Shown: positions 8,217 to 15,780 of the stretch, piece after piece
How the letters are laid out: each line of letters opens with the position of its first letter
Numbering within the stretch: the stretch's first letter is position 1
DNA from: Candidatus Nomurabacteria bacterium
GTDB taxonomy: Bacteria > Patescibacteria > Paceibacteria > UBA9973
Direction: 5' to 3'
DNA length: 64,000 bases
Assembly (NCBI GenBank): GCA_026396015.1
Contig: JAPLXP010000003.1
Location: 105,564 to 169,563 of the forward strand
Translations under genes and position numbers: made by a program
Notes under the pieces: generated by a model
Told to the model about the DNA's origin: nothing
Databases searched by the model: none
What the model saw: the letters and a program-made list of their open reading frames with translations, nothing else

Positions 8217-8301
8217 GGAGGCGTGGATGAGTGGTTTAAATCAACGGTTTACTAAACCGTCGTCTGTTACAGGACCGTGAGTTCGAATCTCACCGCCTCC
8301 G
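8217..8301 (+). tRNA. tRNA-Ser-like, anticodon ACT
   Basis: A class II fold: acceptor GGAGGCG/CGCCTCC, anticodon stem ACGGT/ACCGT with loop TTACTAA, long variable arm, T-arm GTGAG-TTCGAAT-CTCAC, discriminator G. The anticodon reads ACT, which would decode AGU with A at position 34. This is unusual, because tRNA-Ser(GCT) at 6081 already covers AGU/AGC. CCA is not encoded. Confidence 0.85.
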
Positions 8302-8340
8302 CAAAATTGTGATAGCACGATATTTGTCATAAATGAACAC

Positions 8341-9090
8341 ATGAAAATACTCACTCTCAATACCCAAAAAGCATACCAACCGGATTTTAAAAATTTTATT
8401 GTGAATGTTCTAAATAGAGGAGAGTATGATTTCATTTTGCTTCAAGAGGTCACATCTTCTGTTTCAGACATGATAAAAACAGCTTCTTCGGAGTATCAAA
8501 TGATCAATCCATTTGATCCTGAACTCGGAGAACATACGCATGGATGTGTACTTTATAAAAATTTGTTTACTTTGCAAAAAGAACTATTTGTATCTTTTGC
8601 CATTCTTGAACCTGGATTTCCTCGCCATGGCTGGGGATTTACGGGAGGAGTTTTTAATTACGGCGGTAAAAGAATATTTGTTGGCTCAGCACACTTGCAT
8701 CCAGGATTAAGAAAGAAACGTCGAATGGAACAGCTTAAACTCGTAAAGGAAAAAGTTATGGCAGAATTTGGTGCGATAACTGTAGTATTTGGTGGTGATT
8801 TTAATTTCGGAATGCCGGGAGAAATTTCTTGTTCCGAAAAGATACTGTCTCCGGAATTTGTGCGAGTCACGAAAGGTCTTGGTCCAACGCTTGATAGTAG
8901 ATATACCGAGAAAACATCGTGGGGCGTAGCTAGGATAGCGAACATACTAGCGAAACTTGGTATTTCTATTAGGCTCAGAGCTGATCATGTATATATCGAT
9001 AGCCTCACTGTAAAAAGCGCACCTGTGAGATGTCGGATAGTTCCTGATCGGGTATCGGATCATTTGGCAGTCGAAGTCTCTATTGGATAA
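8341..9090 (+). CDS. Endonuclease/exonuclease/phosphatase-family protein
   Basis: 249 residues, metal-dependent phosphodiesterase fold (DNase I/ExoIII superfamily). Visible motifs are LNTQ at the start, LQEV (about 38) with the metal-binding Glu, SAHLHPG (about 119), GGDFNFG (about 155) and the C-terminal SDHLAVE with the catalytic His. No signal peptide is present, so it is cytosolic. The substrate (nucleic acid, lipid or sugar phosphate) cannot be assigned. Base composition looks less AT-rich than its neighbours, hinting at transfer. It lies 40 nt after tRNA-Ser. Confidence 0.88.
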   Translation: MKILTLNTQKAYQPDFKNFIVNVLNRGEYDFILLQEVTSSVSDMIKTASSEYQMINPFDPELGEHTHGCVLYKNLFTLQKELFVSFAILEPGFPRHGWGFTGGVFNYGGKRIFVGSAHLHPGLRKKRRMEQLKLVKEKVMAEFGAITVVFGGDFNFGMPGEISCSEKILSPEFVRVTKGLGPTLDSRYTEKTSWGVARIANILAKLGISIRLRADHVYIDSLTVKSAPVRCRIVPDRVSDHLAVEVSIG

Positions 9091-9130
9091 GGTGCTCGAG
9101 ACGCGTCGATTTTGAATCTGAAAAAATGCT

Positions 9131-9222
9131 AAAATGACCTTACTGGTCTTGTCGGGTTTTAGTTCTAACACGACGTTCTCCGCAAAAAAGAAAACCCGAA
9201 AGGGTTTTTCTTTTTTTGCGGG
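9131..9222 (+). ncRNA. Candidate small RNA with its own terminator
   Basis: A TAAAAT box (about 9130-9135) is followed by GACC-TTACT-GGTC, a second hairpin with GTCG/CGAC arms (9151-9174), and a strong terminator at 9180-9222. No ORF fits. It lies between two plus-strand genes in a 277-nt gap. The promoter assignment is weak. Confidence 0.4.
9180..9222 (+). terminator. Rho-independent terminator
   Basis: A long stem starting CCGCAAAAAAGAAAA, CCC-GAAA-GGG at the tip and a T-rich return ending TTTTTTTGCGG. It ends either the EEP-family gene or the candidate small RNA. Confidence 0.8.
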
Positions 9223-9275
9223 CGAGAAAGTGATCTGCGTCACTTTTGTGTGAGATTCGAAGACCTTTTCGTTAT

Positions 9276-9298
9276 GATTAAAGAATGCTATTCTTTAA
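9276..9298. repeat. Perfect 10-bp hairpin
   Basis: ATTAAAGAAT-GCT-ATTCTTTAAT. It is preceded by GAAGACCTTTTC (9259-9270), which also occurs in the tRNA-Gln element at 40429. It is not a terminator, as no U-tract follows. Confidence 0.6.
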
Positions 9299-9367
9299 TA
9301 CTCGTCTTGTTTTCAATTATGATTTTTGACTATAGCAGAAAATGGTCTTTTTTGCTACTATGTTTTT

Positions 9368-10189
9368 ATGGATAATAGTTTTTTAAAAAATATTAAAAAC
9401 ATTGAAATAGACTCAAAACACAGGGAACTTCAGGAAAATGTTGAATCTTTTTTAACTCTACCAGATAGAATAGGGGCTACTAATGAAGACAAAAATCTCC
9501 CAAAAGATTTAGGTAAATTTCTCGTTGAGAGAGATTTTATAAAAGGGGTTGATGTGTGGCGCGGGAGTTGGGGTTTTAAGTATAATTCAGAAGATAAAAA
9601 AATATCTATTGCTGAAAATGAAATGTCTAAAGAAAATTATGATTATTATATTTTTAGATTAGGTTTAGGGAATAACGGTGAATCATTGTTCCCAAAGTAT
9701 GGAATAGAGACAGATCAATATAGATTCCTCCATGAGGCCGGTCACGCATATCAAAGTTACCTTGTAAAAAATGAATCATCAGTATTAAATATTGATCCAA
9801 TGTCTTGGTACAATGAGTCTATAAAAGGAGAAGACAATTCAACATTTTCTATGCTATTTAATTTGTGCTACAAAATAAGATCAGTAAATGAGAATAGAGG
9901 TTTGTCTACATGGGGTAATGTCCCAGATTACAATGCAATAGATGGTAGTTCGAATAGAATAGCGATGAGAGCGCTAGAAGATGCAAATGAATTAGTGGTC
10001 ATGAAATTGTGGCATCCTAAATACTTGGAAACTTTTCTTGATTATGTTTCTCTCAAAATTAATGGATGTAATGAGTCAAATTTAGAGAGTGATAGACTGG
10101 TTAAACTTGGAGAAAATACTAAAAGTAATATAAAAGAAATAATTGATTTGTATATAGAAGAAATGAAGCATGAAATAAATAAAAAATAA
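9368..10189 (+). CDS. Hypothetical protein with HEAGH metalloprotease-like motif
   Basis: 273 residues from the ATG at 9368, which lies exactly 6 nt after TACTAT; an earlier in-frame start at 9326 is rejected. The motif HEAGH (about residue 121) matches the HExxH zinc signature of zincin peptidases. A candidate third ligand lies in EDANELVVM about 80 residues later. No signal peptide or membrane span is seen, so the protein would be cytosolic. No family is recognised with confidence. It is followed at once (1 nt) by the nitrilase-family gene. Confidence 0.65.
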   Translation: MDNSFLKNIKNIEIDSKHRELQENVESFLTLPDRIGATNEDKNLPKDLGKFLVERDFIKGVDVWRGSWGFKYNSEDKKISIAENEMSKENYDYYIFRLGLGNNGESLFPKYGIETDQYRFLHEAGHAYQSYLVKNESSVLNIDPMSWYNESIKGEDNSTFSMLFNLCYKIRSVNENRGLSTWGNVPDYNAIDGSSNRIAMRALEDANELVVMKLWHPKYLETFLDYVSLKINGCNESNLESDRLVKLGENTKSNIKEIIDLYIEEMKHEINKK

Positions 10190-10190
10190 T

Positions 10191-11066
10191 ATGAACAACA
10201 ATCCTAATAATGTACGTATAGCGACCGTGCAATGGAAGATGCAATTGTTTGCTTCTGTAGGTGCGATGCTCGCACATATAGATAATCTGATATTGGAAGC
10301 AACTGAAAAGGGTGCAGATTTTATTTTATTCCCAGAACTTTTTACTACTCCATTGATTCATCTGATTCCACATACTACAGGCCCCGAGGCTATTATGAAG
10401 CTCTCAGAATATACAGACCAATTCGTAAAACATTTTAATGAGCAGGCTCTCCAAAATAAAATAAATATAATAACCGGTAGTATGCCTATATATGAAGAGG
10501 GTATTGTAAAGAATGTAGGATATGTATGTCACCGTGATGGACGAATAGAAAAATACGAGAAGCTGCACATCACTCCTGCCGAGGAATCTCTCTGGGGTGT
10601 AAAGGGCGGAAATAGTTTGAAAACTTTTGATACTGATATGGGTAAGATCGGAGTACTCATCTGCTACGACGTAGAATTCCCCGAGCTAGGTAGATTACTC
10701 GCAGAGGGAGGTATGCAGGTATTGTTCGTACCCTTTAATACATACAATGTGCATGCATATATGCGAGTACGAATCTGTGCTGCCGCACGTGCAGTAGAGG
10801 ACGAGTGCTATGTAGTCATTTCTGGTAGTACAGGGGAGATGCGCGAGGTTGCGAATATGGAGACGAATTATTCTCAGGTTGCTATATTTACTCCGAGTGA
10901 CAATAATTTCCCGGCAAATGCTATAGCTGTTGAATCAGGATTAAATACAGAGGAATTAATATTCGGTGATGTGGATCTGGCAAAACTCGAACATCTACAC
11001 AATAGTGGCAGTGTAAAGAATCTAAAAGAACGACGTACTGATTTTTATTCACTTAAAAAACTCTAA
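10191..11066 (+). CDS. Carbon-nitrogen hydrolase (nitrilase superfamily)
   Basis: 291 residues; hydrolyses a C-N bond of an amide or nitrile. The Glu-Lys-Cys triad is visible: PELF (Glu about 49), EKLHITPAEES (Lys about 126) and VLICYDVEFPE (Cys about 163). The RVRICAAARAVED stretch is typical of the amidase branches. The substrate is not assignable; omega-amidase or N-carbamoyl-type activities are possible. It starts 1 nt after the HEAGH gene, so the two are co-transcribed. Its stop codon is inside the terminator stem. Confidence 0.93.
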   Translation: MNNNPNNVRIATVQWKMQLFASVGAMLAHIDNLILEATEKGADFILFPELFTTPLIHLIPHTTGPEAIMKLSEYTDQFVKHFNEQALQNKINIITGSMPIYEEGIVKNVGYVCHRDGRIEKYEKLHITPAEESLWGVKGGNSLKTFDTDMGKIGVLICYDVEFPELGRLLAEGGMQVLFVPFNTYNVHAYMRVRICAAARAVEDECYVVISGSTGEMREVANMETNYSQVAIFTPSDNNFPANAIAVESGLNTEELIFGDVDLAKLEHLHNSGSVKNLKERRTDFYSLKKL

Positions 11067-11087
11067 AATTATTTTAGAGTTTTTTAT
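11053..11087 (+). terminator. Rho-independent terminator overlapping a stop codon
   Basis: AAACTCTAAAAT/ATTTTAGAGTTT stem followed by a T run. The TAA of the nitrilase-family gene is in the left arm. Confidence 0.85.
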
Positions 11088-11116
11088 TTTTAAAGTAAGT
11101 GTGCGATAATATATTC

Positions 11117-12166
11117 ATGTCTCTTTCACCCTACAAAAAACAAATTAAAATTCTGGGTATTTTTTCACTAGTTATTATCGTTGTACTCGGTGCGTGGGGG
11201 AGTATGTATTCTGGTAAACAAATTCGCGACAAGGATTTGAATAGTCTATTATTGCGTGTTAAAAATATCGCTTTATTTGTGGATACATCCAAGATCAAGG
11301 CTCTGGATGGATCAGATTCAGATTTAGATAAGTCAGAGTACCAGAACTTAAAAATAAAGCTTGTTCAGGTTAGGGGTGTAAATGATGATATCAGATTCGT
11401 ATATCTCATGGGCTTAAAAAATAATCAGCAATTTTTCTATTTAGATTCTGAAGATCCTAGTTCTAAAGATTATTCACCTCCAGGACAGGTTTATTCTGAG
11501 GCTACAGATACAGATATATATAATCATAAGAATGGGATTGCGTATATCAATGGTCCCTATAATGATGAATGGGGGAATTGGATTTCAGCATATGCCCCTG
11601 TCATCGACCCAGATACCAATACTACTATTGCTATGGTTGGTATGGATGTAAATGCTTCTGAATTCAATTCTCATATTATTTTTACTGAGACTGCAGTTGT
11701 CTTAGTATTTCTCTTGATATTTGTTTGTGTATTATTATTTGTTGTCTTGAATAATAAGATTGATAAATATGTATCAGAGTTGGAAAAAACAAATCAAGAT
11801 TTACAGATAAATAAAGAATATCTAACAGAGGCAGAACAGATGGCCAGATTAGGTCAGCTGACCTGGAATGCATCTACTAATGACATATCTATAAATAAAA
11901 TAATTATGGAGATACTTGGTACTTCTTCAAATAAAATATCCTTGGATAAATTTATAAGTTATGTGGATGCTGCTGACTTGGAACGTATTAAAGGTAATTT
12001 CTTGAAGATTGACCCTATCACTACGTATATGAATTTTAAATATAAAATAAATGGACAAGAAGATAAAAAACATTACATGGTCTCTCTATGTAAAATAAAA
12101 CGTGATTCAAAAGAAAACATTTCTCATGTTGTGTGTACAGCTCAAGATGTCACTGATACTTTTTAA
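11117..12166 (+). CDS. Membrane sensor protein, CACHE-like plus PAS, no output domain
   Basis: 349 residues from the ATG at 11117, 6 nt after GATAAT; an in-frame ATG at 11099 is rejected. TM1 is at about 8-30. An extracytoplasmic region to about 190 resembles a CACHE-type sensor (GxAYINGPYNDEWGNWISAYAPV). TM2 is at about 193-217, then a short coiled coil and a PAS domain (about 240-345, ending QDVTD, typical of a PAS C-terminal strand). No kinase, GGDEF or MCP domain follows. It may signal through the orphan kinase or regulators in this window. Confidence 0.75.
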   Translation: MSLSPYKKQIKILGIFSLVIIVVLGAWGSMYSGKQIRDKDLNSLLLRVKNIALFVDTSKIKALDGSDSDLDKSEYQNLKIKLVQVRGVNDDIRFVYLMGLKNNQQFFYLDSEDPSSKDYSPPGQVYSEATDTDIYNHKNGIAYINGPYNDEWGNWISAYAPVIDPDTNTTIAMVGMDVNASEFNSHIIFTETAVVLVFLLIFVCVLLFVVLNNKIDKYVSELEKTNQDLQINKEYLTEAEQMARLGQLTWNASTNDISINKIIMEILGTSSNKISLDKFISYVDAADLERIKGNFLKIDPITTYMNFKYKINGQEDKKHYMVSLCKIKRDSKENISHVVCTAQDVTDTF

Positions 12167-12835
12167 CTAGTGGGCAACAGCTATTCCATACACCTCTTTT
12201 GCTCCAGCTTTTTTGAGGATTTTTATAATCTCAAATAAGGTGGCACCTGTTGTCGTGACATCATCTACTACAAATATAATTCTGTTTTTTACATAAATAT
12301 TTAAATCTATATTTTTGTTTAGACTAAATGCACCGATCATATTTTTGAGGCGGATTTTTTTATTGTGAATACGAGCTTGGTGGCCAGTGTCTTTATTTTT
12401 GATGACTATATCTGTATGTAATTCAAAAATATTTACACTGAAGCTCTCTGTAAAGGCACGAGATATATATTCGGCTTGATTGTATCCACGCTCACGGCGA
12501 CGCTCTTTTGTGAGGGGGACTGGTATTATGATAAATTTCTGACCATTGTGTATTTGCCTTAATTCAGATATTTCTTCTTGCATATACCCACCCAACTGTT
12601 TTCCTAACATGAACCCCGCAAGCTTTTTATTGTAATATTTAAGATCCCAAATAGCTTTTTTGATTAATGGATGCTGATAATCAAAACATGCCACAATGTT
12701 GTCCAATTTTTCATGATTAGGTTCTGGTATTTTATCAATGCATTCCTCACAAAGATAGAAGTTTTTTCTTTTGCATCCAATACACTCGAGAGGGAATAAA
12801 ATATCAACAATAAAGTTGTATATATTTACTAACAT
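12167..12835 (-). CDS. comFC: ComF-family phosphoribosyltransferase-like protein
   Basis: 222 residues; needed for DNA uptake in transformable bacteria, with a helicase/primosome-linked role inside the cell. An N-terminal four-Cys zinc finger (CIGCKR...LCEEC, residues 18-33) is followed by a PRTase domain with the RRRERGYNQAE segment and the PRPP-binding VVDDVTTTGAT loop (about 190). It converges with the sensor gene, with stops abutting at 12166/12167, and is divergent from pilM with only 44 nt between starts, fitting a joint competence/pilus role. Confidence 0.92.
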   Translation of the reverse strand: MLVNIYNFIVDILFPLECIGCKRKNFYLCEECIDKIPEPNHEKLDNIVACFDYQHPLIKKAIWDLKYYNKKLAGFMLGKQLGGYMQEEISELRQIHNGQKFIIIPVPLTKERRRERGYNQAEYISRAFTESFSVNIFELHTDIVIKNKDTGHQARIHNKKIRLKNMIGAFSLNKNIDLNIYVKNRIIFVVDDVTTTGATLFEIIKILKKAGAKEVYGIAVAH

Positions 12836-12879
12836 ATTCCTTTATTTTACATTATTTATGATATAATAGTACTCATAAT
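12836..12879. promoter_or_regulatory. Divergent promoter region comF / pilM
   Basis: Plus strand TATAAT at 12862-12867, 12 nt before the pilM ATG. Minus strand TAAAAT (complement of 12844-12849), 8 nt before the comF ATG. All signals fit within 44 nt. Confidence 0.55.
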
Positions 12880-14004
12880 ATGAATATTCCTTTTGGAGAT
12901 ATAATCAAAGACGGCCTAACTTCATTCTTCAAGAAAGAAAGCAATGAGAGTGTTCTTGGTATAGATATTGGATCATCTTCTATAAAAGTTGTTCAGATCA
13001 AGAAAAAAGGAGGCAAGGCAGTCCTTGAGACTTACGGTGCACTATCACTAGGTCCATACATGCAGTCTGATATCGGTCAGGTTGTGAATGCTCCGGTGGA
13101 TGTGATAGCTTCAGCACTTGTTGATGTCATCAAAGAAGCAAATGTTACTACAAATTATAGTGCGGCGGCTATACCATCATTGTCTAGTTTTATGTCTGTA
13201 ATTACCTTGCCGTCTGGGGTATCAAAAGAAAATTTTGCAGAGATCATACCAAATGAAGCTCGTAAATATATTCCAATACCTATGTCTGAGGTTTCTTTGG
13301 ATTGGTGGCCAATACCTAGGCAAGTAGAGTCCTATGAAGAGAGCGAGGTGGGTGTAGTCCAACCAGAAGTTAAGACTGAAGTTTTATTGGTAGCCATACA
13401 CAATGATACTCTTTCTAAATATCAAGATATCTTGAATAAAGTTGGATTAAATACTAATTTTTTTGAGCTTGAAATATTTAGTTCTATTCGTTCTACTTTT
13501 TCTCACGATCTGGCCCCAGTCTTGTTTATCGACTTTGGTGCATCTAAGACAAAGCTTTCTATCGTTGAATACGGTATTATCCGGGTATTTCATATTGTGA
13601 ATCGTGGAGGTGCAGATATTTCTAAGAATATTTCACAAGCGATGTCTATTTCATTTAAAGATGCTGAAAAATTAAAGAGGGAGATAGGTCTAGATAAATC
13701 AGCAAATGTTGATGCTGCAGAGATAGTTTCATTGTCTATAGAGTATATGCTTTCTGATGCAAATAATGTTGTACTTGCTTATGAAAAGAAGTATAATAAA
13801 AATATCAGTAAGGTTATTCTATCAGGTGGCGGAGCACTTACAAAAGGATTGTTTAATCGCGCAAAAGAAAATTTTCGTGCCGAGGTTATTTATGGAGATC
13901 CTTTTTCAAAAACAGAAGCACCAGCATTTTTAACTCCAGTATTAGAAGTAAGTGGTCCAGAATTTGCAGCAGCAGTGGGTATTGCCTTAAGGCAACTTTC
14001 ATAA
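12880..14004 (+). CDS. pilM: Type IV pilus assembly protein PilM
   Basis: 374 residues; an actin-like cytosolic ATPase of the pilus alignment complex that binds the PilN tail. The phosphate-1 motif VLGIDIGSSSIKVVQ is near residue 25, the phosphate-2 motif VLFIDFGASKTKLSIVE near 210, and the adenosine motif ILSGGGALTKG near 310. It is first in the pilM-N-O-x-B operon; the next gene starts 3 nt after its stop. Strong family match and normal length. Confidence 0.95.
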   Translation: MNIPFGDIIKDGLTSFFKKESNESVLGIDIGSSSIKVVQIKKKGGKAVLETYGALSLGPYMQSDIGQVVNAPVDVIASALVDVIKEANVTTNYSAAAIPSLSSFMSVITLPSGVSKENFAEIIPNEARKYIPIPMSEVSLDWWPIPRQVESYEESEVGVVQPEVKTEVLLVAIHNDTLSKYQDILNKVGLNTNFFELEIFSSIRSTFSHDLAPVLFIDFGASKTKLSIVEYGIIRVFHIVNRGGADISKNISQAMSISFKDAEKLKREIGLDKSANVDAAEIVSLSIEYMLSDANNVVLAYEKKYNKNISKVILSGGGALTKGLFNRAKENFRAEVIYGDPFSKTEAPAFLTPVLEVSGPEFAAAVGIALRQLS

Positions 14005-14007
14005 CAT

Positions 14008-14766
14008 ATGGACAAATCTTTTCAAACATCATTTATTCCCAAGAAACCATTACTACAAGAAAGCTATGTAAAATCAGAGCCGATGAGTTTTTTTTCATTT
14101 ATTGCAGGTGTTTTGTTTGTAGGATCACTTCTTTGTTTTGGGGGACTTTATCTGTATAAGAGTTTTTTATTGAATCAAAAAAGTGTTTTAGAAAAATCTT
14201 TACTGTCATCACGTGATAGCTTTGAACCAGAAACAATAAAAGTTTTAGAACTTTTTGATTTAAAAACAAATATATCTAAACAGTTATTATCCAGTCATAC
14301 TGTAATTTCTCCTTTCTTTAATACCTTATCATCTTTAACTATTCCTTCTGTTCAATACACAAAGTTTGGCATAGACGTTTCAGAAAAGGGAGCATCTGTT
14401 ACTATGACTGGTGTTGCTTTGGATTATCAATATATTGCTCTTCAAGCTCAGACATTTAATAATGCAAAAGGATCCTATTTTAAGAATGTTATTTTTTCTG
14501 ATCTAGTTTTAAAAGATAAAAAGAGCGGAAATGTTTCTTTTAAAATATCTTTTGATGTCGATCCTGCATTGTTATCCTACGAAAGATCTGTCTCTAGTCC
14601 AGAAAGTGCTCAGCCTGCAGTAAATAATGTCATTCCAGCAAAAGATGTACCCAGCACTGATGTTGTCGCTCCTGTGTCACAGGATATAAAGATAGACAAT
14701 TCTCAGCCAAAAACTGTACCACCGAGTGTACAAGGACAATCATTAATTATTCCTAAAAAACCATAA
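14008..14766 (+). CDS. PilN-like pilus alignment protein
   Basis: 252 residues, one transmembrane helix at about 26-48 and a short cytosolic N-terminus that would contact PilM. The periplasmic part has a coiled-coil segment, then an alpha/beta domain (about 95-190). The tail after residue 195 is Pro/Ser/Gln-rich low complexity. Position between PilM and a PilO-like protein supports the PilN role; direct sequence similarity is weak. Confidence 0.7.
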   Translation: MDKSFQTSFIPKKPLLQESYVKSEPMSFFSFIAGVLFVGSLLCFGGLYLYKSFLLNQKSVLEKSLLSSRDSFEPETIKVLELFDLKTNISKQLLSSHTVISPFFNTLSSLTIPSVQYTKFGIDVSEKGASVTMTGVALDYQYIALQAQTFNNAKGSYFKNVIFSDLVLKDKKSGNVSFKISFDVDPALLSYERSVSSPESAQPAVNNVIPAKDVPSTDVVAPVSQDIKIDNSQPKTVPPSVQGQSLIIPKKP

Positions 14767-14767
14767 T

Positions 14768-15391
14768 ATGAGAAATATAACATCGATTATTTTTATAGTT
14801 ATATCATTAGGTGTATTTATTGTTCTTGTTAGTCCTCTGTATTCTAATGTTAAAAAGATTAAATCTGATATTGTTGTTTACAATACTGCTCTTTCTAATG
14901 CAACAAATCTACAGAAAACTAGAGATTCTCTTTTGAATAACTACAAAAGTATAAGTCAGTCTGATGCCGAGCGTTTGAATCACTTTATTCCTAATACGGT
15001 TGATAATATACAGCTAATTCTCCAGATTCAAAAAATTGCTAAAAAATATTCATTAGTTTTGAAAAACATTAAATTTGATTCACCTTCATTGGATAAAAAT
15101 AATCAAAACCAGCAACAGAAGACTGTCGCTATATCTGGGTCAAAAGATGGACTACCCTATGGTATTTTTAATTTAGAATTTTCAGTAGATGCACGCTATG
15201 GTGATTTTAACTCTTTCCTTAAAGATCTTGAATACAATATACGCCTGTTGAATATTAAAAATATTTCATTTACTGTACCAAATCAGTCAGACAAGAGCGT
15301 AAAGCCCTATGATCCAAATTCACCCTTTGAGTCAAATGATCCTAGTATATATACTTATTCATTAAAAATTGAGACATATTGGCTTAAATAA
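14768..15391 (+). CDS. PilO-like pilus alignment protein
   Basis: 207 residues. One N-terminal membrane helix (about 5-24), then coiled coil (25-65) and a ferredoxin-like alpha/beta domain that includes FSVDARYGDFNSFLKDLE, typical of PilO. It starts 1 nt after the preceding stop (TAATATG). It should form the inner-membrane PilNO dimer. The family is assigned from topology and operon order. Confidence 0.75.
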   Translation: MRNITSIIFIVISLGVFIVLVSPLYSNVKKIKSDIVVYNTALSNATNLQKTRDSLLNNYKSISQSDAERLNHFIPNTVDNIQLILQIQKIAKKYSLVLKNIKFDSPSLDKNNQNQQQKTVAISGSKDGLPYGIFNLEFSVDARYGDFNSFLKDLEYNIRLLNIKNISFTVPNQSDKSVKPYDPNSPFESNDPSIYTYSLKIETYWLK

Positions 15392-15396
15392 ATATT

Positions 15397-15777
15397 ATGA
15401 GTAAAATTATTAAAATTATATTGATTGTAGCAGTGATAGCTCTTTTGGGTTTTGTATCTTTTTATTTTATCAACCAAAAGTCAGATACTTCTTCTGGTGA
15501 TACTCCTAGTGTAGAAACCGCATCTTCTACTTCATTTATTTCAACTCTATTATCATTGAATAAAATTAAAATAGATCCAACTCTTTTTAAAAATCCTTTT
15601 TTCTTAAAATTGCAGGATAATACTGTTTCTGTAAAGAATGAGAGTGGGGTAGTGGGTCGAACCAATCCTTTTGCTCAAATCGAGGTTCAGTCTACTTCTA
15701 GTTCAGAGATATTGTTACCTCAAATAAATACAAATTTAAATGTTGAGTCAAAAAATATTAACCCAGCAGTTAATTAA
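15397..15777 (+). CDS. Small bitopic membrane protein in the pil operon
   Basis: 126 residues; one membrane helix at about 5-25, then a Ser/Thr-rich linker and a short extracytoplasmic domain (about 45-100). Its place after PilO matches PilP, but no PilP lipobox is present and a monoderm-like cell would not need a secretin link. Function is unknown. It lies 3 nt before pilB. Confidence 0.6.
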   Translation: MSKIIKIILIVAVIALLGFVSFYFINQKSDTSSGDTPSVETASSTSFISTLLSLNKIKIDPTLFKNPFFLKLQDNTVSVKNESGVVGRTNPFAQIEVQSTSSSEILLPQINTNLNVESKNINPAVN

Positions 15778-15780
15778 TCT

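Noticed and set aside
8081..8301. E0 as a group I intron in tRNA-Ser
   Set aside because: The downstream tRNA is complete without splicing, and no P/Q/R/S core elements were seen.
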